Origin: Thermocaproicibacter sp041859875
Lineage (GTDB): Bacteria; Bacillota; Clostridia; Oscillospirales; Acutalibacteraceae
Reading direction: 5' to 3'
NCBI GenBank assembly: GCA_041859875.1
Contig: JBFLFY010000024.1
Span: 1 to 30,421, forward strand
DNA length: 30,421 nucleotides
The position numbers and the translations under genes were made by a program. Numbering within the stretch: the stretch's first letter is position 1; each line of letters opens with the position of its first letter. Below, in pieces: positions 16,171-23,051 of the stretch. The notes beneath the pieces were generated by a model, which saw only the letters and a program-made list of their open reading frames with translations, was not told the DNA's origin and ran no database searches.

Positions 16171-16407
16171 ATGAAAAAAAGGGTTTTGGCAGTGCTTGCG
16201 GCATTTGCACTGCTGTTTTCGGCAGAGGCTTTCACGGGAAAACCGGTGATGGCAGAAGCTGTTGGTATTCAACCGCTTTCAGTAGGAAATCACACACACT
16301 ACAGCAGCAATTCTTCCAACGGCAATTCCATGAACATTTCACCGGGCGGTGTGCTGGGCGTGATTGCTGTTATTGTTGCAGCCATCGTGTTGAAAAATAA
16401 AAATTAA
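16171..16407 (+). CDS. Small secreted or membrane-anchored Ser/Asn-rich protein
   Basis: A 78-residue protein of unknown function: signal peptide MKKRVLAVLAAFALLFSAEA, a short mature part with PLSVGNHTHYSSNSSNGNSM, and a C-terminal hydrophobic segment (VLGVIAVIVAAIVL) ending in KNKN. GGAGGG lies 5 bases before the ATG at 16171. Its signal sequence, the PLSVGNHTHY stretch, and even the upstream ribosome site are nearly repeated at the start of the next gene, so this gene looks like a shortened paralog that kept the export module and membrane segment but lost the TIM44-like domain. Histidines and asparagines in the linker could bind metal, but this is speculation. Confidence 0.7.
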   Translation: MKKRVLAVLAAFALLFSAEAFTGKPVMAEAVGIQPLSVGNHTHYSSNSSNGNSMNISPGGVLGVIAVIVAAIVLKNKN

Positions 16408-16546
16408 ACCTCAGCAGCTAAAATGTATTTAAAAATGCAAAACCAGGCAGTACATATGGTAAAATACAGAATAAAAATATTTTAAAAATCTTGGAAAGCC
16501 TGGCGTCACGATAAAAACGGGCTTTCCGCAAACATGGAGGGCAAAA

Positions 16547-17461
16547 ATGAAAAAAAAGGTCTTGGCAGTGCTTGCGGCTTTTGCACTGCTGCTTTCGGTA
16601 GCAATGCCTTTTGCCGGCAGCGTGGTTTCGGCCAAAGCAGCTTGTGCACAGCCGCTTTCCGTAGGCAACCACACGCATTACGGGGGCAGCAACCATTCGG
16701 CCGGGGGCAGTACACATTATTACGGCGGCGGCGGCGGCTTTGGCGGCTCCGGTGGGTTTGGCTTTGGAACAGTGGGCATCATTATCCTTGTTGTGCTTTA
16801 TATTATTTATGCACAGAATAAAAAGAAAGGTGGCTCAGGCGGCGGAGACGAAATTTTCGAACAGTCGACTTCCCAGCCGCCGGTTGCAACGGATTCTGAA
16901 GAGCATATCCTCAGCCAGATTCGGGAGCATGACCCGGATTTTGACTCAGAACGTTTCCTGACATGGTCGAAACAGGTTTTTGTTCAGCTGCAGCAGGCGT
17001 GGGAAGAGCGCGACTGGAAAAAGGCCCGGCCGTTCGAGTCGGAGCCGCTGTTTGTTCAGCATAAGACGCAGCTCGACGAGTTCATTAAGAACCATACCAT
17101 TAATAAGATGGAAAACGTATGCGTCAACGATGCGTATTTTTACGCCTACAAGACGGAAGGCAAGTATGAGTACCTGACGGTTTACCTGAATACCAGCTAC
17201 AGTGACTACATCGTGGATGAGGAAACTGGAAAAGTTGTAAAGGGCGACCCTAAAACAACGTATGAAGTGAAATATCTTGCAAAGTTTATGCGTACCATAG
17301 GTGTTACAACCGGCCAGAACAGCAATGCCAGCACCACAAAATGCCCGAACTGCGGCGCACCGGTTGATGTAAACGCTGCAGGCGAATGTGCTTACTGCGG
17401 CACGGTTATTACAAACGGCGACCACGACTGGGTTCTCAGCAACCTGGACGATATTCAGTAA
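16547..17461 (+). CDS. TIM44-like membrane protein with zinc ribbon
   Basis: A 304-residue protein: signal peptide to ~32, the module PLSVGNHTHY, a Gly-rich linker (~55-73), one transmembrane segment (74-90, VGIIILVVLYIIYA), and then a cytoplasmic TIM44-like domain (~117-255) containing FLTWSKQVFVQLQQAWEERD and ARPFESEPLFVQHKTQLDEF. A C-terminal zinc ribbon follows, with CPNC (266-269) and CAYC (281-284). TIM44-like domains bind membranes; the bacterial function is not established. The start has GGAGGG upstream. The next gene, 42 bases later, is a zinc-ribbon SPFH protein ending with a similar DSDIQ/LDDIQ tail, so the two products may work together at the membrane (inference). Confidence 0.8.
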   Translation: MKKKVLAVLAAFALLLSVAMPFAGSVVSAKAACAQPLSVGNHTHYGGSNHSAGGSTHYYGGGGGFGGSGGFGFGTVGIIILVVLYIIYAQNKKKGGSGGGDEIFEQSTSQPPVATDSEEHILSQIREHDPDFDSERFLTWSKQVFVQLQQAWEERDWKKARPFESEPLFVQHKTQLDEFIKNHTINKMENVCVNDAYFYAYKTEGKYEYLTVYLNTSYSDYIVDEETGKVVKGDPKTTYEVKYLAKFMRTIGVTTGQNSNASTTKCPNCGAPVDVNAAGECAYCGTVITNGDHDWVLSNLDDIQ

Positions 17462-17503
17462 ATTCATTATATACAAAAATGATTTAGAAAGAGGCGGACA
17501 GAA

Positions 17504-18946
17504 ATGGGACTGATTAAAGCGGCGGCAGCAGGGATAGGAAGCACGCTGGCTGACCAGTGGCTCGAGTATATCTACTGCGACGAAATGCCGAATAACGTGC
17601 TGATGCGCAAAGGCAAAAAGCGCGTTGGGCAGAAATCTTCCAACACAAAGGGCAGCGACAATATCATTACGCGGGGCAGCCGCATCGCGGTAAATGAAGG
17701 GCAGTTCCTCCTTGTGGTGGACGATGGCAAGATTGTCGATTTTACCGATGAAACCGGCGCGTATACATACGACAAATCTTCAGAACCGTCGCTTTTTTAC
17801 GGCGGATTCGGCAAGGGTCTGCTGAAATCATTTGAATTAGTCGGGAAGCGTCTGTCTTTTGGCGGTGACCCCGGCCATGACCAGCGTGTTTACTTCATCA
17901 ACAAAAAGCTGATTACCGACAATAAATTTGGCACCAAGCAGCCTGTTCCGTTCCGCGACAGCGAGTGGAACATGACAGTTCGCATTACCTGCTTCGGTAC
18001 GTTCACTTACCGTGTTACCGATCCGCTTCTGTTTTATGCAAACCTTGCGGGGAACGCGGATTATGAGTACTGCATCGACCAGTTTGAAGAGCAGTTTAAG
18101 TCGGACCTTGGCGCTTCGCTCCTCCCAGCGCTTGGCAGCGTGGCGGCACAGCACGTTTCTTATGATATGCTCCCCAGTGCGACCACTCAGCTGACTGCGG
18201 CTGTTCAGGCTGCGCTGAAGGTAAACTGGGAAGACAAAGTTGGCATTAATGTTGACCGTGTAAGCATTGAGGGAGTTTCACCGGTAGACGAGGACGCCGC
18301 GAAAATCCAGAAGCTGCAGGAGACACGTGTTTACAGCGACAGCCAGTTTGCTTCAGGCGCTATGAACCAGGCTAAGGTCGGTTATGTTACCGGCCTTGGT
18401 CAGGGAGCTGCAAAAGGCGGCGGCGAAGGCGGCGGCATGAACGGCGCTATGAATATGATGGGCGCTGCCATGATGGGCGGCATGATGGGCAACATGGGAA
18501 TGGGCAATCCATTTCAGCCAAATCAGCAGCAGCCGCAGCAGCAGCAATATCAGACGCCGCAGCAGCCGCAGCAGCCAACACCGCCCCCGGTGCCTCCAAC
18601 TGCGCCGGTTCCCCCGGCGGGTCCCGCAGCAGGCGGTGGGGGTGCTGCAGATGTTTGGACCTGCGACTGCGGCGCTCAGAATACCGGTAAGTTCTGTGAA
18701 CAGTGTGGGAAGCCGAAACCAACTGCAGCGGGAGAACAAGGGCAGGCTGCGCCGACCAACTTGGAGTGGACCTGCGAATGCGGTGCTGTAAACACCGGAA
18801 AGTTCTGCCAGAACTGCGGAAAGCCGAAGCCGGTCGTTCGCCGCTATAAGTGCGACAAATGCGGCTGGGTTCCCCCGGATCCCACGAAACCGCCGAAATT
18901 CTGCCCGGAGTGCGGCGACGTCTTTAACGATAGCGACATCCAGTAA
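17504..18946 (+). CDS. SPFH-domain protein, YdjI/virion-core-like, with three zinc ribbons
   Basis: A 480-residue protein. Residues ~25-285 match the SPFH-like domain of the B. subtilis YdjI family (EYIYCDEMPNNVLMRKG near the start; INVDRVSIEGVSPVDEDAAK near the end). Then come a Gly/Met-rich stretch (~305-345), a Gln/Pro-rich linker, and three C-terminal zinc ribbons: WTCDCGAQNTGKFCEQCG, WTCECGAVNTGKFCQNCG, and a third ending FCPECG. The first two ribbons are near-copies, an internal duplication. There is no signal peptide; SPFH proteins assemble on the inner face of membranes, and YdjI is linked to the PspA envelope-stress response in Bacillus. The AGAGGCGG ribosome site and the adjacent TIM44-like gene point to one operon closed by the terminator at 18956. 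Confidence 0.85.
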   Translation: MGLIKAAAAGIGSTLADQWLEYIYCDEMPNNVLMRKGKKRVGQKSSNTKGSDNIITRGSRIAVNEGQFLLVVDDGKIVDFTDETGAYTYDKSSEPSLFYGGFGKGLLKSFELVGKRLSFGGDPGHDQRVYFINKKLITDNKFGTKQPVPFRDSEWNMTVRITCFGTFTYRVTDPLLFYANLAGNADYEYCIDQFEEQFKSDLGASLLPALGSVAAQHVSYDMLPSATTQLTAAVQAALKVNWEDKVGINVDRVSIEGVSPVDEDAAKIQKLQETRVYSDSQFASGAMNQAKVGYVTGLGQGAAKGGGEGGGMNGAMNMMGAAMMGGMMGNMGMGNPFQPNQQQPQQQQYQTPQQPQQPTPPPVPPTAPVPPAGPAAGGGGAADVWTCDCGAQNTGKFCEQCGKPKPTAAGEQGQAAPTNLEWTCECGAVNTGKFCQNCGKPKPVVRRYKCDKCGWVPPDPTKPPKFCPECGDVFNDSDIQ

Positions 18947-18955
18947 AGTGAATTT

Positions 18956-18988
18956 GCGGGCCCCGCTGAAAAACGGGACCCGTTTTTT
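18956..18988 (+). terminator. Terminator after SPFH gene
   Basis: GGGCCCCG (18958-18965) pairs with CGGGACCC (18974-18981) with one mismatch, followed by GTTTTTT. Confidence 0.85.
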
Positions 18989-19017
18989 GATGCTCCATTA
19001 AATTTTTATATTTCGGG

Positions 19018-19045
19018 CTGAAACAGCATCTTACTGTGCTATAAT
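19018..19045 (+). promoter_or_regulatory. Promoter of PC4-like gene
   Basis: CTGAAA (19018-19023), 16 bases, perfect TATAAT (19040-19045), with the start codon 96 bases downstream. Confidence 0.6.
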
Positions 19046-19140
19046 AAAAAACGATCCGTGTGTACGCACCAGGCTTCCGCTTGCAGAGTAAGGTGCGCAG
19101 CAGCGGAAAATCGAACATAGGAAACGCGGGGAGTAAAAAT

Positions 19141-19368
19141 ATGGCAGAGATTAAGTATGAAATTACAAAGGAAATCGGTGTTCTTTCGGAAGGTGCGCGT
19201 GGATGGAACAAAGAGCTGAACATGGTAAGCTGGAATGGCCGAGAGCCTAAATATGACATCCGCGACTGGTCGGAAGGCCACGAAAAAATGGGCAAGGGCA
19301 TTACGCTTACGCAAGATGAGGTGTCGGAGCTTCACAATTTGCTGAACAAACTGGAAAGTGAAAAATAA
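19141..19368 (+). CDS. PC4/YdbC-like single-stranded DNA-binding protein
   Basis: A 75-residue protein of the bacterial YdbC family, with the fold of the eukaryotic coactivator PC4. YdbC-type proteins bind single-stranded DNA or RNA as dimers. The signature GWNKELNMVSWNGREPKYDI, followed by RDWSEGHEKMGKGITLT and a C-terminal helix (EVSELHNLLNKLESE), is complete. GGGGAG lies before the ATG at 19141; the frame is open further upstream but without a ribosome site. It has its own TATAAT promoter and terminator, so it is monocistronic. Confidence 0.9.
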   Translation: MAEIKYEITKEIGVLSEGARGWNKELNMVSWNGREPKYDIRDWSEGHEKMGKGITLTQDEVSELHNLLNKLESEK

Positions 19369-19370
19369 GA

Positions 19371-19411
19371 AATCCCGCCTGCCGGAAAAAACCGGTGGAC
19401 GGGATTTTTTT
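19371..19411. terminator. Terminator between convergent genes
   Basis: AATCCCG (19371-19377) with CGGGATT, an inner CCGG/CCGG pair around AAAAAA, then TTTTTT. It lies between the stops of the PC4-like gene and the enzyme I-like gene. The minus-strand tail (TTTCTTATTTTT) is also T-rich, so it probably serves both. Confidence 0.85.
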
Positions 19412-19419
19412 CGAGTGAT

Positions 19420-20178
19420 TTAATTATGGTGAAGAAATTCCCTGCGCTGCTGTTCACAGGCTGCCTGTGTCTGCGCATCCGGATTCAGAACAATCTCACC
19501 GGAAGTACCGTTAACAGAAACAAGCATCCCATCCTGTAAATATTTATAATTGGAACCAACGCCAACTACGGTCGGAATCCCCATTGTGCGGGCCAGCATA
19601 GAGGCGTGTGAAGTGCTGGAACCGCTGCGGGTCAGGATAGCAAGAACTTTTGCAGGGTCCATCTGTATGGTTTCACTCGGCGTTAATTCGTCGGCAGCTA
19701 TCACAAACGGGGCTTCTAGCTCCTTTGCTTTCGGTTTAGAGGAAACCTTGGCATTCAGGCAGCAGACCAAACAGTATGTAATGTCTTTAATATCGGCCGC
19801 GCGGGCGCGCATATATTCGTTCTTAATTTTTTCCATACGCTCTGAAAAATGTTTGCCCGTCAGCCAAACCGCATATTCCGCATTCACATGGTCGCGGCGA
19901 ATCTGATTCTGTATGGCATGAACAAACTCTTCATCCTGCAGCATCATAATGTGAATCTGAAAAATTTCGGAATTCTTTTCCCCTAATTGTTTCAGAGAGC
20001 GGCGGTAAAGTTCCACCATTTTATTGACCGCTTTGGAAAGCGCTTTACTCAAGCGCTCCTGCTCAGCTTCAATATCGGCGGCATACCGCTTGGAAACGCT
20101 GCAATTTTCCCTGTAAAAAACGGAAACCCGGCCAAGTACAATTCCATCGGATGCTGCAATTCCTTGAATCCTCTTCAT
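19420..20178 (-). CDS. PTS enzyme I-like protein lacking the PEP-binding half
   Basis: A 252-residue protein matching the first half of PTS enzyme I. MKRIQGIAASDGIVLGRVSV is the standard N terminus, followed by a helical HPr-docking-like region (~35-145) and the phosphohistidine domain with SGSSTSHASMLARTMGIPTV, where H191 corresponds to the phosphorylated histidine. Full enzyme I is ~570 residues; the C-terminal TIM barrel that binds PEP and dimerises is absent, and the stop is followed directly by a terminator. It could be an accessory phospho-carrier, a natural stand-alone EI-N, or a decayed ptsI. The start is uncertain: I chose ATG 20178 for family fit; ATG 20187 and TTG 20196 are also open. 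It is monocistronic from a TATAAT promoter. Confidence 0.8.
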   Translation of the reverse strand: MKRIQGIAASDGIVLGRVSVFYRENCSVSKRYAADIEAEQERLSKALSKAVNKMVELYRRSLKQLGEKNSEIFQIHIMMLQDEEFVHAIQNQIRRDHVNAEYAVWLTGKHFSERMEKIKNEYMRARAADIKDITYCLVCCLNAKVSSKPKAKELEAPFVIAADELTPSETIQMDPAKVLAILTRSGSSTSHASMLARTMGIPTVVGVGSNYKYLQDGMLVSVNGTSGEIVLNPDAQTQAACEQQRREFLHHN

Positions 20179-20299
20179 CGTTTCCATCTGCTGCAAAGCT
20201 TTTTAAGAGCAGATGCTCGCTCCTTTCTGAATCAATTAAACGGAGAAAGGCTGTTTTGCGCTGAAACGGATGCTGATACCGGATGTTTCTTTTTCCTGG

Positions 20300-20329
20300 A
20301 TTATACCAAAAGGAAAACCTAGATTCGAC
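20300..20329 (-). promoter_or_regulatory. Candidate promoter of enzyme I-like gene
   Basis: A minus-strand TATAAT (20300-20305) with a weak GTCGAA/TCGAAT region 17-18 bases upstream (20323-20329). It would give a leader of about 110 bases. The -35 overlaps the stop of the upstream permease gene. Confidence 0.4.
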
Positions 20330-21514
20330 CTATTTTTCCTCTTCTTTGGAGTCCGCCTGGGCAGGCTGAGTGGAGTAATCCGTCAGGCTTTCACGCTTTT
20401 GCACATTTTCACGAATCAGGCTGTAAAGTACAGCGCAGATGGGGATATTGATAATCATGCCGAGAACCCCGAAAGCGTTGCCGCCGATTGTAATGGCAAT
20501 CAGCATCCAGAGTACAGGCAGCCCTACGCGCGAACCGACAACGCGTGGGTAGATGAGGTTGCCTTCCAGCTGCTGCAGGATGCAGAAGTAGACCATGTAC
20601 CACAGCCCCTGAATTGGGTCAACGATAGAAACCAGCAGCCCACCCACAACTGTGCTGAGAAAAGAGCCGATAATTGGAATCAGCGCGTTAAAGGCGACCA
20701 GAACCGAAATCAGCACGGCGTAAGGAAAATGGAAAATATTCATGCCGATAAAGCACAGCGTGCCGAGAATGCACGCTTCGGTGCAGGTACCGGCAATACA
20801 GTTATAAAAAGCACGGTCGGCAAGATGAAAAACGTGGCACACATGATCCGCATGCTTGCGTGGAACATAGGCGTACAGTACTTTGCGCAGCTGCGCATGG
20901 AGCTTTTCTTTTTGTGCCAGCGTGTTAATGGCGATGACAAGGGTCAGCACACAGGCGATGGCGCCATGAAAAATGCTGGTTGTAACAGAAACGGTTGAAG
21001 ACACAAGGCCAGCAGCTAGCTTTTGGCCGTAGGTGGTAAGCATGTGGCTGGTGTTGTCCCAGTTAAAGTTGGTGTTCCGGGCAAATTCAGCCACTTTCGG
21101 GTGCTTTGCGCAGAAAGCGTTGATTGCTTTTTGCATATTGGAAAGGTAGCTTGGAATGTTATTAACCAGGTTTGTAATTGTGTGGCCAAGCTCCGGAATT
21201 ACGAAGAACAGCAGGAGCGTAATCAGACCGAAAATAATTACAAATGAAACGAGGATGCTGATGCCGCGGCGGATTTTCGGCCAGATTTTTTTGCAGCGTT
21301 TGTTCAGAGGCGCAAAAAGGTGGTTTTCTACTTGAACCATCAGCACGTTTACAACAAAAGCGGTCGCGAACCCGGCGAGCACCGGACCTATAATCCCGAA
21401 AAGAGAATTAAAAAAGGATGGAACAAGGTAGAGGTTTTTAACCAGCATATAAAATGCTACCCCAAAGACAATCAAAAACACTATTTTTTTAATGTTACTT
21501 TTATTGAGCTCCAT
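20330..21514 (-). CDS. AI-2E family transporter (YtvI/PerM-like)
   Basis: A 394-residue integral membrane protein of the AI-2 exporter/PerM superfamily. It has two N-terminal membrane helices (IVFLIVFGVAFYMLVKNLYL and FGIIGPVLAGFATAFVVNVL), the family-typical amphipathic insert with YLSNMQKAINAF, and a C-terminal bundle with the conserved FNALIPIIGSFLSTVVGGLL and GSRVGLPVLWMLIAITIGGN, ending in a charged tail (DSKEEEK). The substrate is not predictable; family members include putative quorum-signal and Na+/H+ transporters. The ATG at 21514 follows GGAGGAAGGA; the much longer upstream frame overlaps the divergent flavin reductase gene and is spurious. It is divergent from that gene with its own promoter. 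Confidence 0.88.
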   Translation of the reverse strand: MELNKSNIKKIVFLIVFGVAFYMLVKNLYLVPSFFNSLFGIIGPVLAGFATAFVVNVLMVQVENHLFAPLNKRCKKIWPKIRRGISILVSFVIIFGLITLLLFFVIPELGHTITNLVNNIPSYLSNMQKAINAFCAKHPKVAEFARNTNFNWDNTSHMLTTYGQKLAAGLVSSTVSVTTSIFHGAIACVLTLVIAINTLAQKEKLHAQLRKVLYAYVPRKHADHVCHVFHLADRAFYNCIAGTCTEACILGTLCFIGMNIFHFPYAVLISVLVAFNALIPIIGSFLSTVVGGLLVSIVDPIQGLWYMVYFCILQQLEGNLIYPRVVGSRVGLPVLWMLIAITIGGNAFGVLGMIINIPICAVLYSLIRENVQKRESLTDYSTQPAQADSKEEEK

Positions 21515-21547
21515 CGTATGTTCCTTCCTCCGGTGAACCTTTAGTCC

Positions 21548-21576
21548 ATTATAACGGGATTTTTGGCATAAAACAA
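21548..21576 (-). promoter_or_regulatory. Promoter of AI-2E family transporter
   Basis: On the minus strand TTGTTT (21571-21576), 17 bases, perfect TATAAT (21548-21553), 34 bases before the start codon. Confidence 0.65.
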
Positions 21577-21649
21577 GCCAGAGAATCAACTCTACCGCGT
21601 TTCTAACGAAAATGTTTTTCAGCTTGCCGCAGAAAAAATACGTCTGTGC

Positions 21650-21655
21650 TATAAT
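21650..21655 (+). promoter_or_regulatory. -10 of flavin reductase gene
   Basis: A perfect TATAAT 34 bases before the ATG. The only -35-like hexamer, TTGCCG, is 20 bases upstream, so the -35 is unclear. Confidence 0.5.
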
Positions 21656-21688
21656 AGAGCTGCAAAGAAAAAGAAAGGCGGTTGTGAG

Positions 21689-22231
21689 ATGAAGGTCGTT
21701 GTAGTTTTGGGAAGCCCAAGGGAAAACGGAAATTCTACAGTTCTTGCGCGGGAAGTGCTGCGCGGTGTAAAAGAAGCGGGAAATGAAGCGGTTGTATATG
21801 ACATTGACAAGATGGATGTGCGCGGCTGCTGCGGGTGCAATTTTTGCAGAAAAAATTCGGCGGACTGCCGCCGCAAGGATGATTTGCAAAAATACTGGAA
21901 AGACCTGCACGAATGCGATGCGCTGATTGTGAGCAGCCCGAATTACTATTCGCAGGTAGTCGGGCCGATGATTACCTTTATGAACCGCCATTACTGCCTG
22001 ATAGATGCCAAGGGTGAGAAGCGTCTGGAGCCAGGCAAGAAAATTATGGGCGTTTTTGCGCAGGCTAACTCGGATGCGGAAGCTTACCGCAAGAAGTATG
22101 AGTGGTACTTGGGCGTTTTTGAAAAATTCGGTATGGAAAAGGCCGGTTTGCTGGTCAGTGCGGGCAAAGAGCCGGTAAGTTCCGACCGTGAACTGATGCA
22201 GCGCGCTTTTCAGCTTGGAAAATCGCTGTAA
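21689..22231 (+). CDS. NAD(P)H-dependent flavin reductase (flavodoxin fold)
   Basis: A 180-residue flavodoxin-like oxidoreductase of the NADPH-dependent FMN reductase group. VVLGSPRENGNST near the N terminus is the FMN phosphate loop, and SSPNYYSQVVGPMITFMNR is the second flavin-contacting loop. Between them VRGCCGCNFCRKNSADC is a cysteine-rich stretch typical of iron-sulfur flavoprotein relatives, although the spacing here does not match a clear 4Fe-4S motif. AAAGGCGG lies before the ATG. It is monocistronic, divergent from the AI-2E transporter gene. The physiological electron acceptor cannot be told. Confidence 0.85.
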   Translation: MKVVVVLGSPRENGNSTVLAREVLRGVKEAGNEAVVYDIDKMDVRGCCGCNFCRKNSADCRRKDDLQKYWKDLHECDALIVSSPNYYSQVVGPMITFMNRHYCLIDAKGEKRLEPGKKIMGVFAQANSDAEAYRKKYEWYLGVFEKFGMEKAGLLVSAGKEPVSSDRELMQRAFQLGKSL

Positions 22232-22283
22232 AACCACTTCTTGAACGAATCAAACCTACAAAAGGGTCAACTGCTCGGCACAA

Positions 22284-22333
22284 AAATTTGAGTTGCGGTA
22301 CGCAAACCTGAGCCGGTCGGATTACTCAAATTT
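22284..22333. repeat. Perfect inverted repeat with nested hairpin
   Basis: AAATTTGAGT (22284-22293) and ACTCAAATTT (22324-22333) are perfect 10-base complements; inside lies TTGCG-GTA-CGCAA (22293-22305), a second perfect stem. On the minus strand the outer stem is followed by TTTTTG, so it could be a terminator there. On the plus strand it may end or shape the flavin reductase transcript. No coding sequence overlaps it. Confidence 0.55.
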
Positions 22334-22352
22334 CCGTACTAACATCATTCGA

Positions 22353-22381
22353 TTGACAAAACCACAAGAAAGTGATATGTT
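22353..22381 (+). promoter_or_regulatory. Promoter of TPP riboswitch transcript
   Basis: A perfect TTGACA (22353-22358), 17 bases, TATGTT (22376-22381). The predicted start lies just before the riboswitch aptamer. Confidence 0.75.
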
Positions 22382-22396
22382 AGTGGCAACAGAATA

Positions 22397-22481
22397 GTTT
22401 GCGGGGGGACTCATGCGAGTTGAGAAGGCTAAAACCTGACCCTTTGAACCTGGCAGTTAACACTGGCGCAGGGAAGCAATT
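22397..22481 (+). promoter_or_regulatory. TPP riboswitch (THI element)
   Basis: The thiamine pyrophosphate aptamer is recognisable by its conserved blocks: GGGGGG then a hairpin (ACTCATGCGAGT), TTGAGA, ACCCTTTGAACCTG, and GCGCAGGGAAGC, closed by a P1 stem TTTGC/GCAA. Normally TPP binding shuts off thiamine synthesis or uptake genes. Here it is followed by a terminator, an IS3-family remnant and only fragments of thi genes, so it is an orphan. All conserved core bases that I can check are present, so binding may be intact. Confidence 0.92.
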
Positions 22482-22502
22482 CATTATGAAAAATAATGAG
22501 AG

Positions 22503-22536
22503 AGTGCTTTCTTTGCAAAAGGATGGCACTTTTTTA
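22503..22536 (+). terminator. Riboswitch expression-platform terminator
   Basis: AGTGC (22503-22507) pairs with GCACT (22526-22530), with an inner CTTT/AAAAG stem, followed by TTTTTT. Its position 20 bases after the aptamer is usual for TPP-controlled transcription attenuation. Confidence 0.75.
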
Positions 22537-22590
22537 TTCTGAAAATTAAATAGATGAACTGAACCAGTAAAAATGGACAGTGACAAAAAG

Positions 22591-22626
22591 CCCCCAATCG
22601 TAGGATAATAAAACTATGATTGGGGG
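22591..22626 (+). repeat. Stem that can hide the orfA ribosome site
   Basis: CCCCCAATC (22591-22599) pairs with GATTGGGGG (22618-22626), with TAG/CTA extending the stem. The 3' arm is the ribosome binding region of orfA, as in insertion sequences that block translation from read-through transcripts of flanking genes. Confidence 0.7.
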
Positions 22627-22633
22627 TAAATTT

Positions 22634-22951
22634 ATGCCAGAGAGAAATAAAAGGCAATATACACATATACAGGCAGTGGATGCTGAAATAACCCAAATGC
22701 GTGCAGAAGGAAAAACACAAAGAGAAATAGCCGATTACTATGGATTTAAAGATAAATACGTAGTGAAAAGATATTTAAAACGACAGAGAAAAAAGCAGCG
22801 TTGCATTGAGGCCGGAATCACTCCCCGTCGCCGAGTACGACCGCCAAAAGGCTACATATCTACAGAAGCGGATAAAGACCAAGAAATTAAGCGATTAAAG
22901 ATGGAGAATGAATTACTGCGGGATTTTCTTCGGATCGCTGGAAAGAAGTGA
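22634..22951 (+). CDS. IS3-family transposase OrfA
   Basis: A 105-residue DNA-binding subunit: an N-terminal helix-turn-helix (MRAEGKTQREIADYYGFKDK), a basic stretch (KRYLKRQRKKQR, TPRRRVRPPKG), and a C-terminal leucine-zipper-like helix (DQEIKRLKMENELLRDFLRI), the usual IS3 OrfA plan. The ATG at 22634 follows GGGGGT. It normally makes OrfAB by a -1 frameshift into orfB near its stop (GGAAAGAAGTGA), but orfB is gone. OrfA alone would at most repress or bind terminal repeats. Confidence 0.85.
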   Translation: MPERNKRQYTHIQAVDAEITQMRAEGKTQREIADYYGFKDKYVVKRYLKRQRKKQRCIEAGITPRRRVRPPKGYISTEADKDQEIKRLKMENELLRDFLRIAGKK

Positions 22952-22979
22952 AGCCATCGCTTAAATATAAAGTGATATG
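22948..22979 (+). pseudogene. Truncated IS3 orfB (first codons only)
   Basis: In the -1 frame relative to orfA, GTG at 22948 reads VKPSLKYKVI, which resembles the start of IS3-family OrfB (where KYxVI usually leads to the DDE integrase domain). The homology stops at about 22979, where sequence matching the thiM-like tail begins. Confidence 0.55.
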
Positions 22980-23051
22980 GCACTGATTGACGCCGTGAGC
23001 AAAATGACTGCTGCGGTGATTGAGCAAAGGGCGAAAATCGCTGAAGAATAA
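22980..23051 (+). pseudogene. thiM: thiM-like 3' remnant (hydroxyethylthiazole kinase)
   Basis: 23 codons and a TAA read ALIDAVSKMTAAVIEQ then RAKIAEE. This fits the C-terminal tail of ThiM, which salvages the thiazole moiety of thiamine (family tails end in FIDAL/LIDAV plus a helix). The rest of the gene is missing and replaced by the IS3 remnant. Its position after a TPP riboswitch and before a thiE start makes the assignment much stronger than the short match alone. Confidence 0.6.

Larger units (their letters stand above)
22555..22979 (+). mobile_element. IS3-family insertion sequence remnant
   Basis: The left end is visible at 22555 (TGAACTGAACCAG followed by AAAAATGGACAG), similar in style to IS3-group terminal repeats. 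It holds an intact orfA and only the first ~10 codons of orfB; then the sequence changes abruptly to thiM-like coding sequence at 22980. No right terminal repeat was found downstream, so the right half was lost, probably with adjacent host DNA. The element as it stands cannot transpose. Confidence 0.7.

Noticed and set aside
20330..22237. 635-residue version of the AI-2E transporter
   Set aside because: The extra 241 residues lie opposite the flavin reductase gene and upstream of the ribosome site and promoter at 21514-21576.
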